A DNA stretch of 64,000 nucleotides from Apostichopus japonicus (Eukaryota; Echinodermata; Holothuroidea; Aspidochirotida; Stichopodidae). Made by a program: the position numbers and the translations under genes. Where the stretch lies: contig NC_092577.1 of the NCBI RefSeq assembly GCF_037975245.1, positions 32,924,898-32,988,897 on the forward strand, written 5' to 3'. Position 1 is the stretch's first letter, and each line of letters begins with the position of its first letter. The notes beneath the pieces are model-generated. The model was not told where the DNA came from. It saw only the letters and a list, made by a program, of their open reading frames with translations, and did not search any database. Below, in pieces: positions 40,301-55,300 of this stretch.

Positions 40301-43300
40301 TTCCATGGGGACCAAAAACAAAAATCCAGAAATTTGCTGGCATGGATATTCCAAGCAACCTTGAAATTTTAAAGTATCTGCCAACTCAGAACCCTTACAT
40401 TCTCATCCAATTTTCTACATGATCTTTTTTCGTCCTGTGTCACAAGTAGGATGCTAAAGGGCTGCAGCACGACACAGCTGAGGTTGCATAGGACATAACA
40501 AATTATGTTTCTTTGTGCTCTTCAAACAATAGAAAATGTTGAGCTGCAGAGATAATCTCCATGATTAGATTTGATATTGATGAAGCCTTTCTGCAGGGGA
40601 CATCTTAGATGTTGCCTCTTTCTTTTTGACACAGTAACTTAATTCTTTACCCCCCCCTCATTAACCTGTCTCCCCACAACTATTGTACTATCGTATCCTC
40701 ATCCAGTCCCAATCATGCTCAATCAAGTATTTTAATTTTAACCATAACCTCCCCAGTCCTACTTGTCCTAACTCACATATCTCCTCACAACTATGCCACT
40801 CTAATTACCATTTATCCTGTTCTGTTGGGCACTTAACATCCCAAACACATTCCCATGTGAGTATTACAACTGTATCCTTTCCTAACTGACCTTTGACCTT
40901 TTGCTCCCCCCAACAACAGCTTCCCTCAATGCAACTCTGCCCTGTCCTTTCCCACAAAGACTGTTGTAAAAGTTTTATCAAACTACACTGCACTATATTC
41001 CTAATTATTGGATGCCATAACTATCTCTGCAATAGTTTGGGTGACTGAGATCTTCACTGACATGACTAATAACAATTGATCATATATAACAAAATTCTCA
41101 CTTCTTGAATGTAATCGTTCCTTTTTCTGGTGCAGATATTTCTTCAGGGACTTTTTTCTTCTCCTTGACATCTTTGATCTTCCATACTTTGACACCTGGT
41201 AAACAAAGGTAGAAGCAATTTGAGATTGAGTATATTTCCATAACTGTACAAAATATACATATTTAGAACAAAATTTTTTTTTTTTTTAACAAGGTGGTGG
41301 AGGTCTGAAGGAGCTGAGCATTTATGATTAATCCCCTAAATACAGAAAGGCAAAGGATAATAAAAACAGAAAACAGAACAACGAAGGAACAACGAAAGTC
41401 AAAATCCACCTAGAAGCAATAATCACTTATTAAAGCAAATGAGATTTCAGTTTCGATTAGTTTTGGCATCTAAACAACTCCATATACTGACAACGGTGTT
41501 TATCAAAATGCATCGAGAAATTTCTGTGGCAGTAAAATTGGTTCAAAGATGTTTAGAAAAACGTGTGTTATGGCTATGAATATCACTGTCATACTTAGAG
41601 TATGCATCAAAATTGCGGGCCAATCTCTATTTCCGCACACCTACAGTATGTATACATAAACAAAGTAACTTGAAAATTGTAAGTACAAAAAATAGGTAGG
41701 ATTTTGTAAATATGAAAACAGGATTTTACTATGAGCACGATAATTAGAGTTCGTTATCAGTCGAATAGCCTTCTTTTTGGAGAATGTGTAGGTTGTGTAA
41801 AATAAGATGGAAATGCAATTCCCGAGATAATATTACAATAGGACATTCTGGAATGGATATTTAAGTGAATCAAGAAGTATGGGGTGGTACGAAATAACAA
41901 ATTTTATAAAGGATTCCAATGATCTTATAGATATATATGAGAACAAAGAGAATTAATATGATTCTTCTTTGTAAAAAGGGAATCTATATAATTTACCAAG
42001 AAATTTATTTTTGTCAATCAAATAAATGTAACCATTATCAATAAAACAGTCGATTGCATCGACCTAATGTTTGAATGGGACAAAATATCATGAAATTTGA
42101 TTGAGTGACATTTTAGTGAAAACTTTTAATGATCTAAATAAACAAAGTAAAGCACTAGCAAAGTTCTGTTTGAATATGAGAACATTGATATTATATTCTC
42201 CATAACAGCTGAAACTGTTGGTACTGGGATAATCCTTGTATGTACAGTACTCAAATTTAACCAGTGCTCAAAGAAAGGAGGAGTATCTTGATAATCATTT
42301 TGGTATTAATACCAGCAGCTGTGAGCAAAGTTGCACAGCTTGCCTGAGTACTATTTTATAGATGACACAATATTTTACCTCAAGACTTTGGCAGAAAACA
42401 CACAGACAGTTTGCCAAACCTTCAATATTATTTGTTCCATGATACAGTATGTGAGTATGCTTGACTAAACTGCATGCATATTGTCTTTGACAACAGCAAC
42501 GCGCATTGACCAAAAATGAGAAATCAGCACTTACAAGGCCAAAAACGTCAACATTATTTGTTCCATGGTACCTGTATGTGAGTAGAATCAACTAAATTGC
42601 ATGCCAGTCTGCGAGACAATCAAGCCTGCCTATAAAGTCCTCCTCAAATTCACTCAAGCATTAATAGTTTGCTACTTTATAGCATAAACTACCCCTTGAA
42701 ATATACTGTTATTAGGATTCATCCTTGGTCGCACCTAGATAATTGACCAGTCACCTGTATGATTGTAAACACAAGTGCACTGCTCTAATGGCCAGGACTA
42801 GTTTCCTGTGTGTGAAGACAAGTTTGGCTTGACCACTGAAATAATACACTTAATGATGAATTTGTGCAGAGGAGCATTCAGTATGGCTAGCAACTCGGGT
42901 TGATATATAATCTCCCCTGTTTTTGGCCAACACAGGAGACTTGGGTGGTACTTGTATAGGCAGGAAAGATCATAATGTGGCTCACATATTTTTATTTGTT
43001 TACAGCAAAGGGCATGACCAGAAATGAGACAACAGCTCTTACAAGTTGCATTTGATATATTCGTTAACAGCCCACTTAATCTAAGAGACAGTACTAGCTT
43101 GTTTTATTGATAAAATCTTGGTAATTAAGGATTTAATTTTCATCAAAACTAGATGGAATCTGAAGAAAATGCTATCGCCTATAAACATCTGTGTAAACAT
43201 GTATGGAAATTCCAAACGAACAATGATTTAATTATCAACGAATGTACTCATCAACTGTAACAGACCTTTGAAACAGTGACTAATGAGGTGTCTAGTGCAG

Positions 43301-46300
43301 TGGCTAATGGGTTGTCTTCTAATGAAATGATGGCATTTAAGAATCTTTAGAGCTTCAAAGTGCAACTTCAAAGTGCAACTTCAAAGTGCAACAATTATCA
43401 ATCTTGGATGAATGCACAGGTCTACACATGACAAAACTGAGTTAAGTACCAGCATCTACGCATCTAGCAGTTGTTCATATATTACTTTTCAAAGATGAAC
43501 TCCCTCAATAACAGTGCAAGCCATCGAAGGACACAATTTAAGACCTATACCCTCAAGTCATTTAGTGCTACATTGCTTTTCTCATTGTTTGCATTTTTCA
43601 GTATTACATAATTACGGCCGATACATCATTGCTCTCCCATGTGCTCGATTCATATTTTGGACTGACTTCCTTGCATTGATAAACAACTTTGTTATTCTTT
43701 TGACAATTTTAATTCGCTTGTTCTCCGAAAATGGGCCCAAATTGTTGGCAAATACAGTACATCAACGTGATTCTGTGATTATTAACTCACTACCCAATGG
43801 TACAGTAGGCTACCGATAGAAGAGTGTACACAAGGTTAGGGGGTGATTCTGTGATTATTAACTCACTACCCAATGGTAGGCTACCGATAGAAGAGTGTAT
43901 ACAGGGTTAGGGGTCATTATTCGTGTATATGATGCAATGCATCGTGAGGTTTCAAGGCAATGACTCAAATACGATTGATGGCACTGTCTCTACTATCTAC
44001 ACCTGGGGTGGGCAACCTACGGCCTGCGGGCCACATGCAGCCTGCCAGTGATTTTTTTTGCGGCTGTGAGATGTCTCAAGAGAAAGAAAAAAATCAATCT
44101 ATTTTACATCATCACAAAAAACGAGCTAGCTGCTTGGAATTTATCGGCACTAATGATGCTGTCAGGTAGGCCTATTATCCCTATTAATTATCAACTGTAC
44201 TGTATTGACATTGTGTTTTGTGAATACAGATTAAGTACACATACTGTACCTATTGCTTGAAAGATCTCAGAATCAAAGTTTTGAAATCAACAGCAGGTCG
44301 TTGGTTAGGTGCAGCCCAGTCAATTTTTCACTCCTTATATCTGGCCCATTCATTCAAAAAGGTTGCCCATCCTTGCTCTACACAAAAACGTTATACTATA
44401 CCACACTTGTCTACATAAACCTGCATCTAAGCTGTTCAAAAATGCTGCAGCTTGAACTTCAATTGCGACAAGTCATACAATGTTAAATCACACAAGGTGT
44501 TGCAAGAGTGCATAGGCAATACAGGGCCGGATTTAGACATGTGGAGGCCCGTGGGCAACCTTCAGTGGTGGAGGCCCCCCTCCAGTGATCGCCGTCCTGG
44601 GGGAGGTGTGTAAGGGGAGGGGTATTGGATTTTTTTCCAATAATTAAGGGTTCTTGGATGCGAAATGGTGCAGTATTTTGTGATTTCTGAAGTAAATTTT
44701 GTGATTTCTGAAGAATTTTCATTACGGTATGTAGGCCTGTTTGCCTGCAAAATTTTCAGTACAAGTAAAAAGGTTGCTACAACCTCTCTCACTCTCTGGA
44801 AACTGCAAAATGTTTTCAAAATCAAGGTTAGGGTTAGAATATCAGGTCAGGGTCCATTATAAGGGGATATGGAGCATTTTCTTTCATAATCCGACGTCAA
44901 AAATGACTAAAGTTATCTAGAAATTGGGTTCTGGAGAAAGGGGGTGTTGTCCCATTTTCAAGAATTTGATCGGCCTACATATGCTAATTATCCCGGACAA
45001 CCAAAAAAAACTCAAACCCAGGGCCTAAACTTGCTTTTAGCTGGACTGGACTAACATGATTCATGACGAACATGTTAATGCCAATTGCCAACTGCCCAGA
45101 CGCGCACGGGCCTGTGTATGTGTGTGTAGAGGGGGTGAGAAGACAGTTGTTTCATCATTGCAAATGAAAAGAATCAATTAGCAATACCTGTCTGAGATCT
45201 AGAGGGAGGTGATGCCAGGCGCACTGTCAGGGTGTACTGAAATGTTTCAACCAAAACCATTAACCTAGTCAAGGGCGGCGGAAGCACTTTTAATCTGGGG
45301 GGGGGCACCGACATCAAAGGGCACTTTGCAGAAATTCGATTGGACTGATGCTGCCTTATATTTAGTACCCTTTATAACTCTTATTGTATTATCTTATTTG
45401 CGTATACACATCACTCCATCAACGCCCCCCCCCCCCCTCTCAAGGAAAATATGCATACTACCACTGCAATATCCAGTGTGCAAATTGGGAAACAAGGAAC
45501 AAGTCTTCTTTTGATCGACAAAATGAGGTGAAATCATGCTAGTTGCACGTAGGAATCTTCCGAATTAGAGTTTATTTCTTGTTAATACCTTAACAAATTT
45601 TTCCATTTGAAATAGGTTTGAGTTTGACCCACAGAAATTCATTAAAGGTCAGGGGCGTAGCCAGGAATTGCAAGGTTGTATACACGACTATCTGAGCGGA
45701 GCGCCACCATCGGTTGGCGCGGAGCGTACAAGAAAATTTTTGGTTTTACAAAACCCTCAGATGGTCGGAAACGGCCCTTCCCAATGGTCATTTTGGTTCC
45801 CTGGCCTCTTGCTTACTTGAGACACCTCAATTTTTATGTAGAAAAAGGGCACATTTTTAACCTGAGGAAAAGTGGGGGGGCACGTGCCCCCTGTGGCCCC
45901 CCCCCCTCAGTTCCACCGCCCTTGAACCTAGTTCTAAAGAAAATAGACGCTGAGATTGATGTCTTTGGATATTAGGCCAATCATGTTTGTCTGCCGATGT
46001 GTGATTTGCAATAACGGGAAAACAACCACTGTTTCTACCATTCACAAAGAGATACAATTAAAATTGAATATGACTTCAAGCGTATGCATGGTGTAAGCCG
46101 CGCGCAAAATGATTTTGATTGATGATATTTGTCAGCCTACATTTAATTTGTTTTCTTCAAATTTCCCCTTACATATATTTTTTCATGAAGTATGTGGAGG
46201 CCCCTTGTTGTGGAGGCCCGTGGGCAGCTGCCCACGTTGCCCATTGGTAAATCCGGCCCTGGGGCAATATGCCTAGGGGCACACACTTGGGAGTCTAAGG

Positions 46301-49300
46301 AAGCCACAATAGTTCTAATTTTCATGACAGGTTTAATTACAGATCTGTAGTTTGCAATAATGTAAATTACTTTTTTTTGCTCAACATTTGGAAAATTGGT
46401 AAAAGAACCTTACTCTTCATGAATTCTTTCAGCTTTCTTCTGATAGCATTCAGTAACACCAAAATATCCAGTTATTCAGATCTGATTAAAAAAACATTAA
46501 TCCCTGAGGCATCCATAATTTTGTACGGGAATTTCAGTCAAAGGTCTAAGGATTTAAAGAACTTTGTTTTGAAATTCAGAAAGGCTCCATGTGATAGAGG
46601 AACTTGTATGATATAAGATAATAAGATAAACAAATGAGATTTTTTGCTTTTGTCTACTTGTTTGGTTGGAATTTTATTTCTGTCTTTTGTTATATTATAT
46701 AGTTTCCATGAAGTAGAGTACAGTACATACCCTGGAGGAATGGTGCTATAATATTCATTGAAATGTAGGGTGGGGAGACAGGTAAGCGAGGAACGAAGTA
46801 AATCTATAACATTCATTGAAATGTAGACAAGCGTGACTCACTCTTTAATATTAAAGTTTATGAAGTTGAAAACACATCTGTACTGAATATAAATCACACA
46901 GGCATTTTGTACCTAGACTTCGGTTAAACATGTAACAGGCTAGCTCATATCCAATTAGCTTAGAACACATGTATGTATTTTACCTGTTTTATCAAAAGTT
47001 CAATTAAAATTTATTCAATTTGCTGAATCCCTTTGTAACTATTAAACAGCTTTATAGAAGCTTTCAGCATCTGTTCAGTGCTGCTTTGTGAAAAAAGTCC
47101 TCAAATTCGATATGTACGGCCGGAAATATTCCAGACAGATTTGAAAGTTAGTGTGCCATCCCTACATTCAATCAAACATTGTCAAAAGGCATCCATAGGT
47201 ATATTAAGCCAACAGAGACTCACCTAAAAATTCCAAAAACAGATCGCTACTGGAAACCTTGCCGAGTCCAGCGATGAACTGTAACAGATCCTCACAAGCA
47301 ACCCTTCTTTTGCTGCCTGACGTAACATCACTCTTGACCAACGACCGCTTGGGAAGCTCTGGAAAGACGGTAGCAGAAAGCTTTTCGTCCATAGCTTTCC
47401 GAAGATTCTCAAATTCTGAATAGCGTCTGGTGACCTGTTTTGGACAACATTTTGGATCAATATTTTAATGAAACAATTATCGGCTTAGGTATAGTACTCG
47501 TTAATTTTGAAAACTCATTAAAATGGCTAAAATAGTCGAATTCATCAATTAAAATGACTGGACTACTTATTCTAATTCACAGACAATTTCGATCAGTTCC
47601 TCAGATGCAACAACAAAACTCAAATGACAGATCTTAATCACAATGTAGTACCTGTGCATATACATTGTCAAGGACAAAATTTGTTTATCAATATGTTCAC
47701 CAAGCTCTGTTATTTATATATTAAAGCTTAATGAAAGAACGTGTCTTGGCTAAGTTATCATTTGAAGTCATAAAACAACGGCATTAACATTAACATTCAG
47801 GATTGCACTGAGGAACCGACACCATCGTCAACTCAGCCTGAAGGAGCGCTCTATATGTATGTTAAGGTACCAGTGAAATGGGGCAAATTTTAATTAAATT
47901 TAAAAAAAGGCTACTTCAAGCATATTACTCCATATGATGTGCAAGCATTTACATCACTGCCACTGAGCAATATATACATATTACCAGTCTGTAAATTACA
48001 GTTTCGTGACTATATTTGCACAGCCTATAATTACACTATTACTAATACTTTTACTCAGAAGTTACATAAGAGCCATACTGTAAGTCCCTTGTTTTAGCCA
48101 CAAAGCTTAATATCTGTCACAACTCTACCATTTTAATTTCCTATCTATCTAGCTAGCTAACAAACTGGTCCTTTACAGCACACTAGCTGTTACTCAGAAG
48201 TTACATAAGAACCATAAGTCCCTTGTTTTGGGTATTTGGAAGCCACAAAGCTTCATCTAGCATAGCGAAATTATCTATTATATGGAATAATTTCTCATAT
48301 TAAACTGAGGTCTATTTAAACTAAGTAGTGACACAAGTTGTACATGTATGTATGCACACATCAAATAAATTGTCAGAAGATTTCTATTAAAACTGAAAGG
48401 TCTTCCAAAACAGCTTATTCATTTCAACAACAAAAATTAACAACAGACCATCCAAAGGGATTGTTCTTGTTTTAATTTGATCTTATTATTATTGGCAGAT
48501 ATTTTGGAGGGTAAGAAGCCCTAGCAGTATACTGCATTGTTCAGTTCATGTTAGGTCCATCCATGCTAGCATTCTAAAGTTTTGGAAAAATACTTACAGG
48601 CTATCATTTAATGAGTAATAGTAAGAGGGCCTGATATTTTGATCCTCACAGGATCTTTTTCAGAAGCTGAATGACAAGTAACAATACTAACAAAAGGGGC
48701 AAATACACTCAGAGAATACAGACAGACAACCTGTCTGTATTCTGTGTGTGTATTTGTAACTTGCATTTGTAACTTGTCATTCAGCCTCTGAAGAAGATCC
48801 TGCTAGGATCGAAACGTCACGCCCTCTTACTTTTACACATACTCTTACACAGGCTCTTTGGTGGTTAAGCAGTTTGCTAACAGTTTTGTTTTACTTTGAT
48901 TGGGCTATCATTTAAAAAGGGTGAAAATTAAAAGTCTGCAGGCCTAATGTGTTGACACCTCAGTTCACAGATAGAGTTTTGAAGAGTCAGTAAATAAAAG
49001 AGGTTTGAAACTTTACACATGATGTGATCTAGGCTGATGACTATGTTCTTGTTGTTCACAAACTACTAAAAATGCTTCAACAAAAAAAAACACAGTATTC
49101 AAACAGTGCAATAAGTACAAAGTTGATACAGCTACCTTGTGTACAGATTAATCCCCCATGCATTATTTTATGGCCTATTTTGCATACTAATTTCGTTACC
49201 GTTACCCGTTAACAATTACAGGCGGGGAGCTGACCGTTCGGTATAATGAAGTACCCCACCAGTAAGGCTTCAAATTTTAAGGACATCCCTCTACCTATAG

Positions 49301-52300
49301 CTGTAATTATATACAAAGGGTTTACTGTATGGTCTGCTAAAGTAATCAACTAAATGTGTATAGATCTTTCTATGAATAAAGGTTTCAAATTTGTGTAATT
49401 CTTGTTGAACTCAGATATATGTTAAACAAAGAATGTTTCCCAACTCTCTTGTCGATTTCAAGATGTAAGACACATGAAGTTCATTTTGCCGTAACTGTTT
49501 CTTTATGATTTAAGATTTTTCCAGAAAAAAATGACATAACGATTCACAGTGTGGTACAGACACAAAGACTGTCTCAACTTGACCTCAACGATGACCGTTG
49601 TATTCAAAAGGTGATCTACTGCCAATGGCTACAACAACTGAGTGAATCTCCTAAGATGGTTAGTGGGCAGTAATTTTTTACTTCTTTTTTCAGTTTTCAA
49701 CCGAAATTAATCATGGGATTTTTCTCTACTTAAAATAAAGTAACTTCATTATGCACGCTTCACCACATATATATACATGTATCCTTCACAGTGCATGTTG
49801 CCTTAATAAACTTTGGGGTAAAATATTACATTTGGTTGAATGCACTTTCGGTCTTGATGCCAAAAGTACGGTCATCTTTGGGCATAAGTTTAATAAATCA
49901 GTTTGCTCCACCATCTGGATATAGTAACCAAACACGCCATCATGCAATCAAGATGTATTCACATCGCTGACCAAGGTCGCGAGTAAAACGGTTTTAATCG
50001 AATATCCACACTGTGTGAACAACAGAATCTACTTTTCCAGATTTGCATGGAATCTTTTTTTGTTTTTTTAGTTGCTTTCTGTTTATATTGCTTTTTCTTT
50101 CTTATGGAGCTTCAAAGTTTTACTAACTTAAACACACAAACCCAATTTCATGCTTAATGAACTTCATGTTACCTTTCCTATTTTAGTTTTAACTTTTCTT
50201 CTTTTTTTTTTCTTTAGGAAGGAGAAACTGTCCTAAAATATCACAAACGGTACCGCATGTTAGGTACTTCTCAATGTGCGCGAATCCACGTCACATACGA
50301 ATGATTAAACAATATCGATAAACAAACAACATGGCAAGAGCAATCATTGCGAAGCAAGGAAACATAAAATACAACTATATTTTCCTTTGATTGTAGAATA
50401 TATTACACCGTGCTTATTACCATAAGAGAAGAAAAACGCCGATCTCCCGCCAAATACTGGCCATCTGCCACTTGTAATCAGGTAGAAACTAATTATATTC
50501 TCTCTTCTTGGTCGGAATTTTTTTACTGCTTAAGTATTGTTTCAACTGGTTTCCCTTCCAAACAAAATAATTGTGCCCAGCTGTCCTACATCTTACACAC
50601 CATTGCAAATTATCACCCTTGAGCCATCTCGACAGACCGCAGTAGTGTTTTTTACGGAAAGGTAGCAAGTTTTATCGGTGAGATATGAAGAAATCACTGC
50701 ACGCATGGGAAGTTATCTGTAATATTTATGACAAACAAACTCTCATCTCTACATGTCACATATGTTATCAGTTCTTGAAAGTTTGTTCTTGATGCTGAAA
50801 AGTTTATTGAAAACAACCAACTGGTTGAATTTAGGTTTCTTTTCTATAAGCAAAGCACTTAAAGGCATTGAAGACTCGCCCCAAACCACGTGCCGCCATC
50901 TGAAAAAGTTAACTTTCCATTGTTTGCAAGTGAAGTTTTTTTCGTGTCGCTACAAAATGCAGACAGTAATGAAACTGGATACGTTGTTAACTTTATCTAG
51001 ACCTGAGATGTCCATCGCTGCTATATGTACACTGTGTTGTGGGTATTGACCGTAGCTGCATGTATTGACTGTACACTAGTGTCTAATTACCGACGGTAGC
51101 AAGCTGTGTGTGTATTTTCTGGGATCGATGGTGGTGTCTAACACTTCTGTTACACCTCATTCGAAACTAGGTCAGATTACCGGCATGAGACGTTTCTTTG
51201 TGCGCGAGTCTTCAATGCCTTTAAAGAAACTGAGTGGTTACTTTACCGCATCGAGAGATCTAGCTCCATAGATCCTCATTTTATTTTATTTCACTATTTT
51301 ATCAATCTTTGATTCAACATTTAGCCTTTATACCTAACAAGGTATATTATGTGTATACTTCTAGTGCTCAGAAGAAGCAAGTTTATAGCCAGTTTATCTT
51401 TTCTGTGAATATTAACTGGTTATAAAAATTAAGTGCTAACTATAACTGCACTAGTTTAGACCAAGGAAAAGTGAATAAAGCTTTTTACAGACCACATTGG
51501 ATTCTAAAGTGATTTAAAAGTGATAATCCAGAGTTTTCACAAAATTTACTTAGCCTGAGTCCAAGCCAATGTAAGCTCAATACACACCAAATCTGTGGCA
51601 ATTACCAAGTTCATTTCCAAGACCATCCATCATCAAATGTAGATAATGTTTTTTTTTTAAGGTTTCGATATTTCTTGAGGGGGATATACTGTCGTCTCGA
51701 CAAACAGTTTTGATTTTACCGGTTTGGGGATGATCATCCCTAGGGTATGATTTGAATTTGCAGTCCTATCCGGTATAAATTATGACATAAATTTGATAAT
51801 TATCTAACACAATTTAATTTTCTTTTCCTTTTACTTTTCTCACATATGTCATCTCTGTCAACCAACATTTACGGTTTCACTCAATTGACCTAATTGCAAT
51901 CCCTTTACTGTCCAGGAAAACACTTTAAATTACCAATTTAACCTTCTTTTGGCTCACGTCACATTATAATCAGAATTTAGGCAACTGTGAAGGATAAATC
52001 TGGATCTGCCCGAAATATGTGCCAAATTAAGCTTACAAATATTGGTTTAACTACAAACCCATGGGATAATTAGTAAATTATGCGCTAAGAGCATAGACAA
52101 GATTTTTGATGTTATTACATACTTGTTTTGTGTAGTTTTGTTCGTTCGAGATCAACTTTAACCCTTGGACAAAAATTGCGATACTGCAGATTTTTCGCAC
52201 ACTTTGCTGACATTTGAAAGTAGCTGAGGTGAAACAAACAAATTGTTCCTGTTTTGATGGTAAGTGCTTGGGACTCACCATGAACTGAACGACATCGCCA

Positions 52301-55300
52301 GGAAAGTGACTCTCTGTCTTAAAGTACGCAAGTCTGGAGATTACAATGATGTTGAATTCCTCTTCCTTGGAAAGACCAAATCGACCCGAGACCTCCTTAA
52401 ACTCAGGGACAGTGATGTCGATTCCCGTTTCCTCATTTTTCAGGAGCCTGAGGAAAGTTACAAAGTGTGTGAAGAAAGTTATTAAAGTTATATAAATGCT
52501 CTTCAATGAATAGCAATGCAGGAGAATGATATGCATATAACCAAACCTGCATATCAAAAAAGTAATTAACCCTCAATGCTTCATAAATAACACAGCCACA
52601 CCCAACTGTTACAGTATCACAACCTGCATGTCGCCTGCATTAACCTACATAATTGAAGTTTTAACCCTCAAATGTGAAAAAATTAATGATGCATTTCATA
52701 TGTCCCTTTATGTCCCTATTACATATGTCCCTAGGATTATAAGCCTCAGTGATACACACTTTTCTCTGTTGACACTAAACGCACATATATGCATTAATTA
52801 AAGGAAGACAAAACTAAAATATTGAACTTTTTTATTCTTTATAATATAAAACTGATGCAGGATAAGTCAAATAGGATTCCATGTGTACTGTGTACTCATC
52901 TGTATCTCTGTCTCACCTTTCAAACATGATTATAGCAAAATTTTAAAAATGTAAGACGTTAACATGCAAGTATCACATTTGTAGTTTCATGCCATGAACA
53001 CAAAAAAAATTTACTCCCAAAGAAGTCTGTTGAATTCAGAGAGATTCAGTAAGCATCCTAACACATGCCATACTTCATGAATAAAAGTGGTGGAGTGAAT
53101 CCCATTCCATGAAACACATTCCACACAGTTATTATGAGGGGACTTAATGTAGTCCTAACACATTCCACACTTTAATCAGGGGACTGACTGAAGTTCTAAC
53201 ACATCCCACACTTTAATAAAACTAGAGCCTGTGAATTCATGAATTGAAGTCACTTAATGTCCTAACACATCCCACATCTAATGATTAGAAGATATTTGGT
53301 CAACATCTTATCAATACACCTCACACTTTATGAATTAAAGAGATTTAGTCCATGTCCTTGTATGTACCACACCTCATGAATTAATAATAGAATACATTCT
53401 GTTGGCATAAACCTACATTACTTTTGTCCTCATCTCACCATTGGTGATTTCACCCTTTTCATGTGTAGCTGGAAGAATCGATTGGAACACATAGTACCAA
53501 ACTGGTATTTGACTCTCCACCCTCAGAAACTCATACAGAATTAAAATAAGTCTTGTGGTTGATATGATTAATATGCTTTATCACAACAACAATAACAACA
53601 ACAACAATTTAAGTTCCTGGAATGTACGTTTTGCACTTAATCAAACGTGACAGTTTACTAAAATACAAAATGAAGATCACTGACTAGATTAACATAAAAT
53701 AAAATAAAACTGTTAGCAAACTGCTTATCCAATATAACTGCCTATCCACTAGAGAGCCTGTGTAGGAGAATGTGTAAAAGTAAGTAAGCCTGACGTTTCG
53801 ATCCTAGCAGGATCTTTCTTCATAGGCTAGATGAACATAACACAGAGTCTTACTAAGTTGAAATAACTGTCTGGCTGGCACACTGAAAGTTTAAATTTAA
53901 GACTTATGACCTACAAATTCATGACAGAAATCACAATTACAGAAATTGACCAACCTTCTTCTTCTTCTTTTTTTGGAAAATTGGCCTACAGATCTTTTAC
54001 ATTAATTTGGTAAATGCAACTGCTATCTAGGACAAGTTAAAATGCTGTCAAATTTGTTATCTAGCCAGAGCCCAGAAGAAAAATCAGTTCCCAAAACCAT
54101 GATGTAACAAGCTGAAAATAAGATTAATCTTTCCGAAGTTAAGATACGAGCATACTGGATAATGAAACTCACTGTATCTTTGCTTCAGCTGTTTCATTTT
54201 GTATTTATATATGTTAGCAAAATAGAAACCAAACATTCACATTAATAGGTTTCAAAAACAACAACTGGGAATTGGTCAGAGTAATTACCAGAAATCTTGA
54301 CAGCTATGCCAGAAGGAGATTACAAATTATATACATGTTTAGAAAGAGTTCAGAAATTCTTAGAAGTTCACAGCATAATCTGCATTGACCCTAATTCTTT
54401 GCTATATTTACAGAGAGATGTGTTGCAAGATATTTTCAGTTCAAACCTACCAACTTAAAGTAGATGCAGTATTTTGTGAAAGATACCAATCAAAGCTATA
54501 GTTGAGTTGTACCTAAATTGCATCGTGTAACAGACCGTGTAAATATTAATGCACATTTAATGGAACATCCATGAATGGAACTAAGAGATCAATCTTGCAA
54601 TAACCTGCTAGGTTTCTCATCAGTAGCCAGTTGCTTACTAGGTGCTACTGTTTCTAACATATATGTCTCATTTGCAAACCGCTATTTAAAGTTAATAAAC
54701 CTAATTTCATCACTGCTACTGTAGACTTTTGTTACTTACGGTATCTAGTTCAAGTACTACCTGGTGCGCAAAATTCCACCATTTTGTATGTATGTATGTA
54801 TGTATATTAGATCCTCCTGCAAGCAGGAACTCGCGAAGAAGCCTAATTGGCTTATCAAAGCCGCAAGCTGACCGAAGTCAGTCTCTCACATTCATATTTA
54901 ACGTCCATGATTATGAATTGTTAATTGTCAACAACCCTGTAACTGGACGACATACATTAATCTGGGAGTGACTCGAACCAGGGACCTTATGATTGAAAGG
55001 CACCAGTGTTAACCACTGAGCTAACACTCCACATTTTGGGGGTAAATGGGGGAGAGGGTGGGGAGGGGGATAAGATGCTGCATGATAATTTCATCCCAGG
55101 GGAAGAGTACAATGTTGATAGAAATGGAGGGTACTTAGACACAACTTTTCTGTTTCAATAGTATTCTCCGTATATACTGGTGATATATTTACTGTAGACC
55201 TACATGTGGAGTTTTGTTGGTAATATTCTTTATGTCGGTAGGAGGTTGATTAATTCCTCCATTGATTTTTTTCTTGGGGCATGCTAATACCCCTCCCGCC

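Noticed and set aside
43514-43819. 101-codon plus-strand frame
   Set aside because: Runs into a 76-bp tandem duplication; hydrophobic by composition, no motif.
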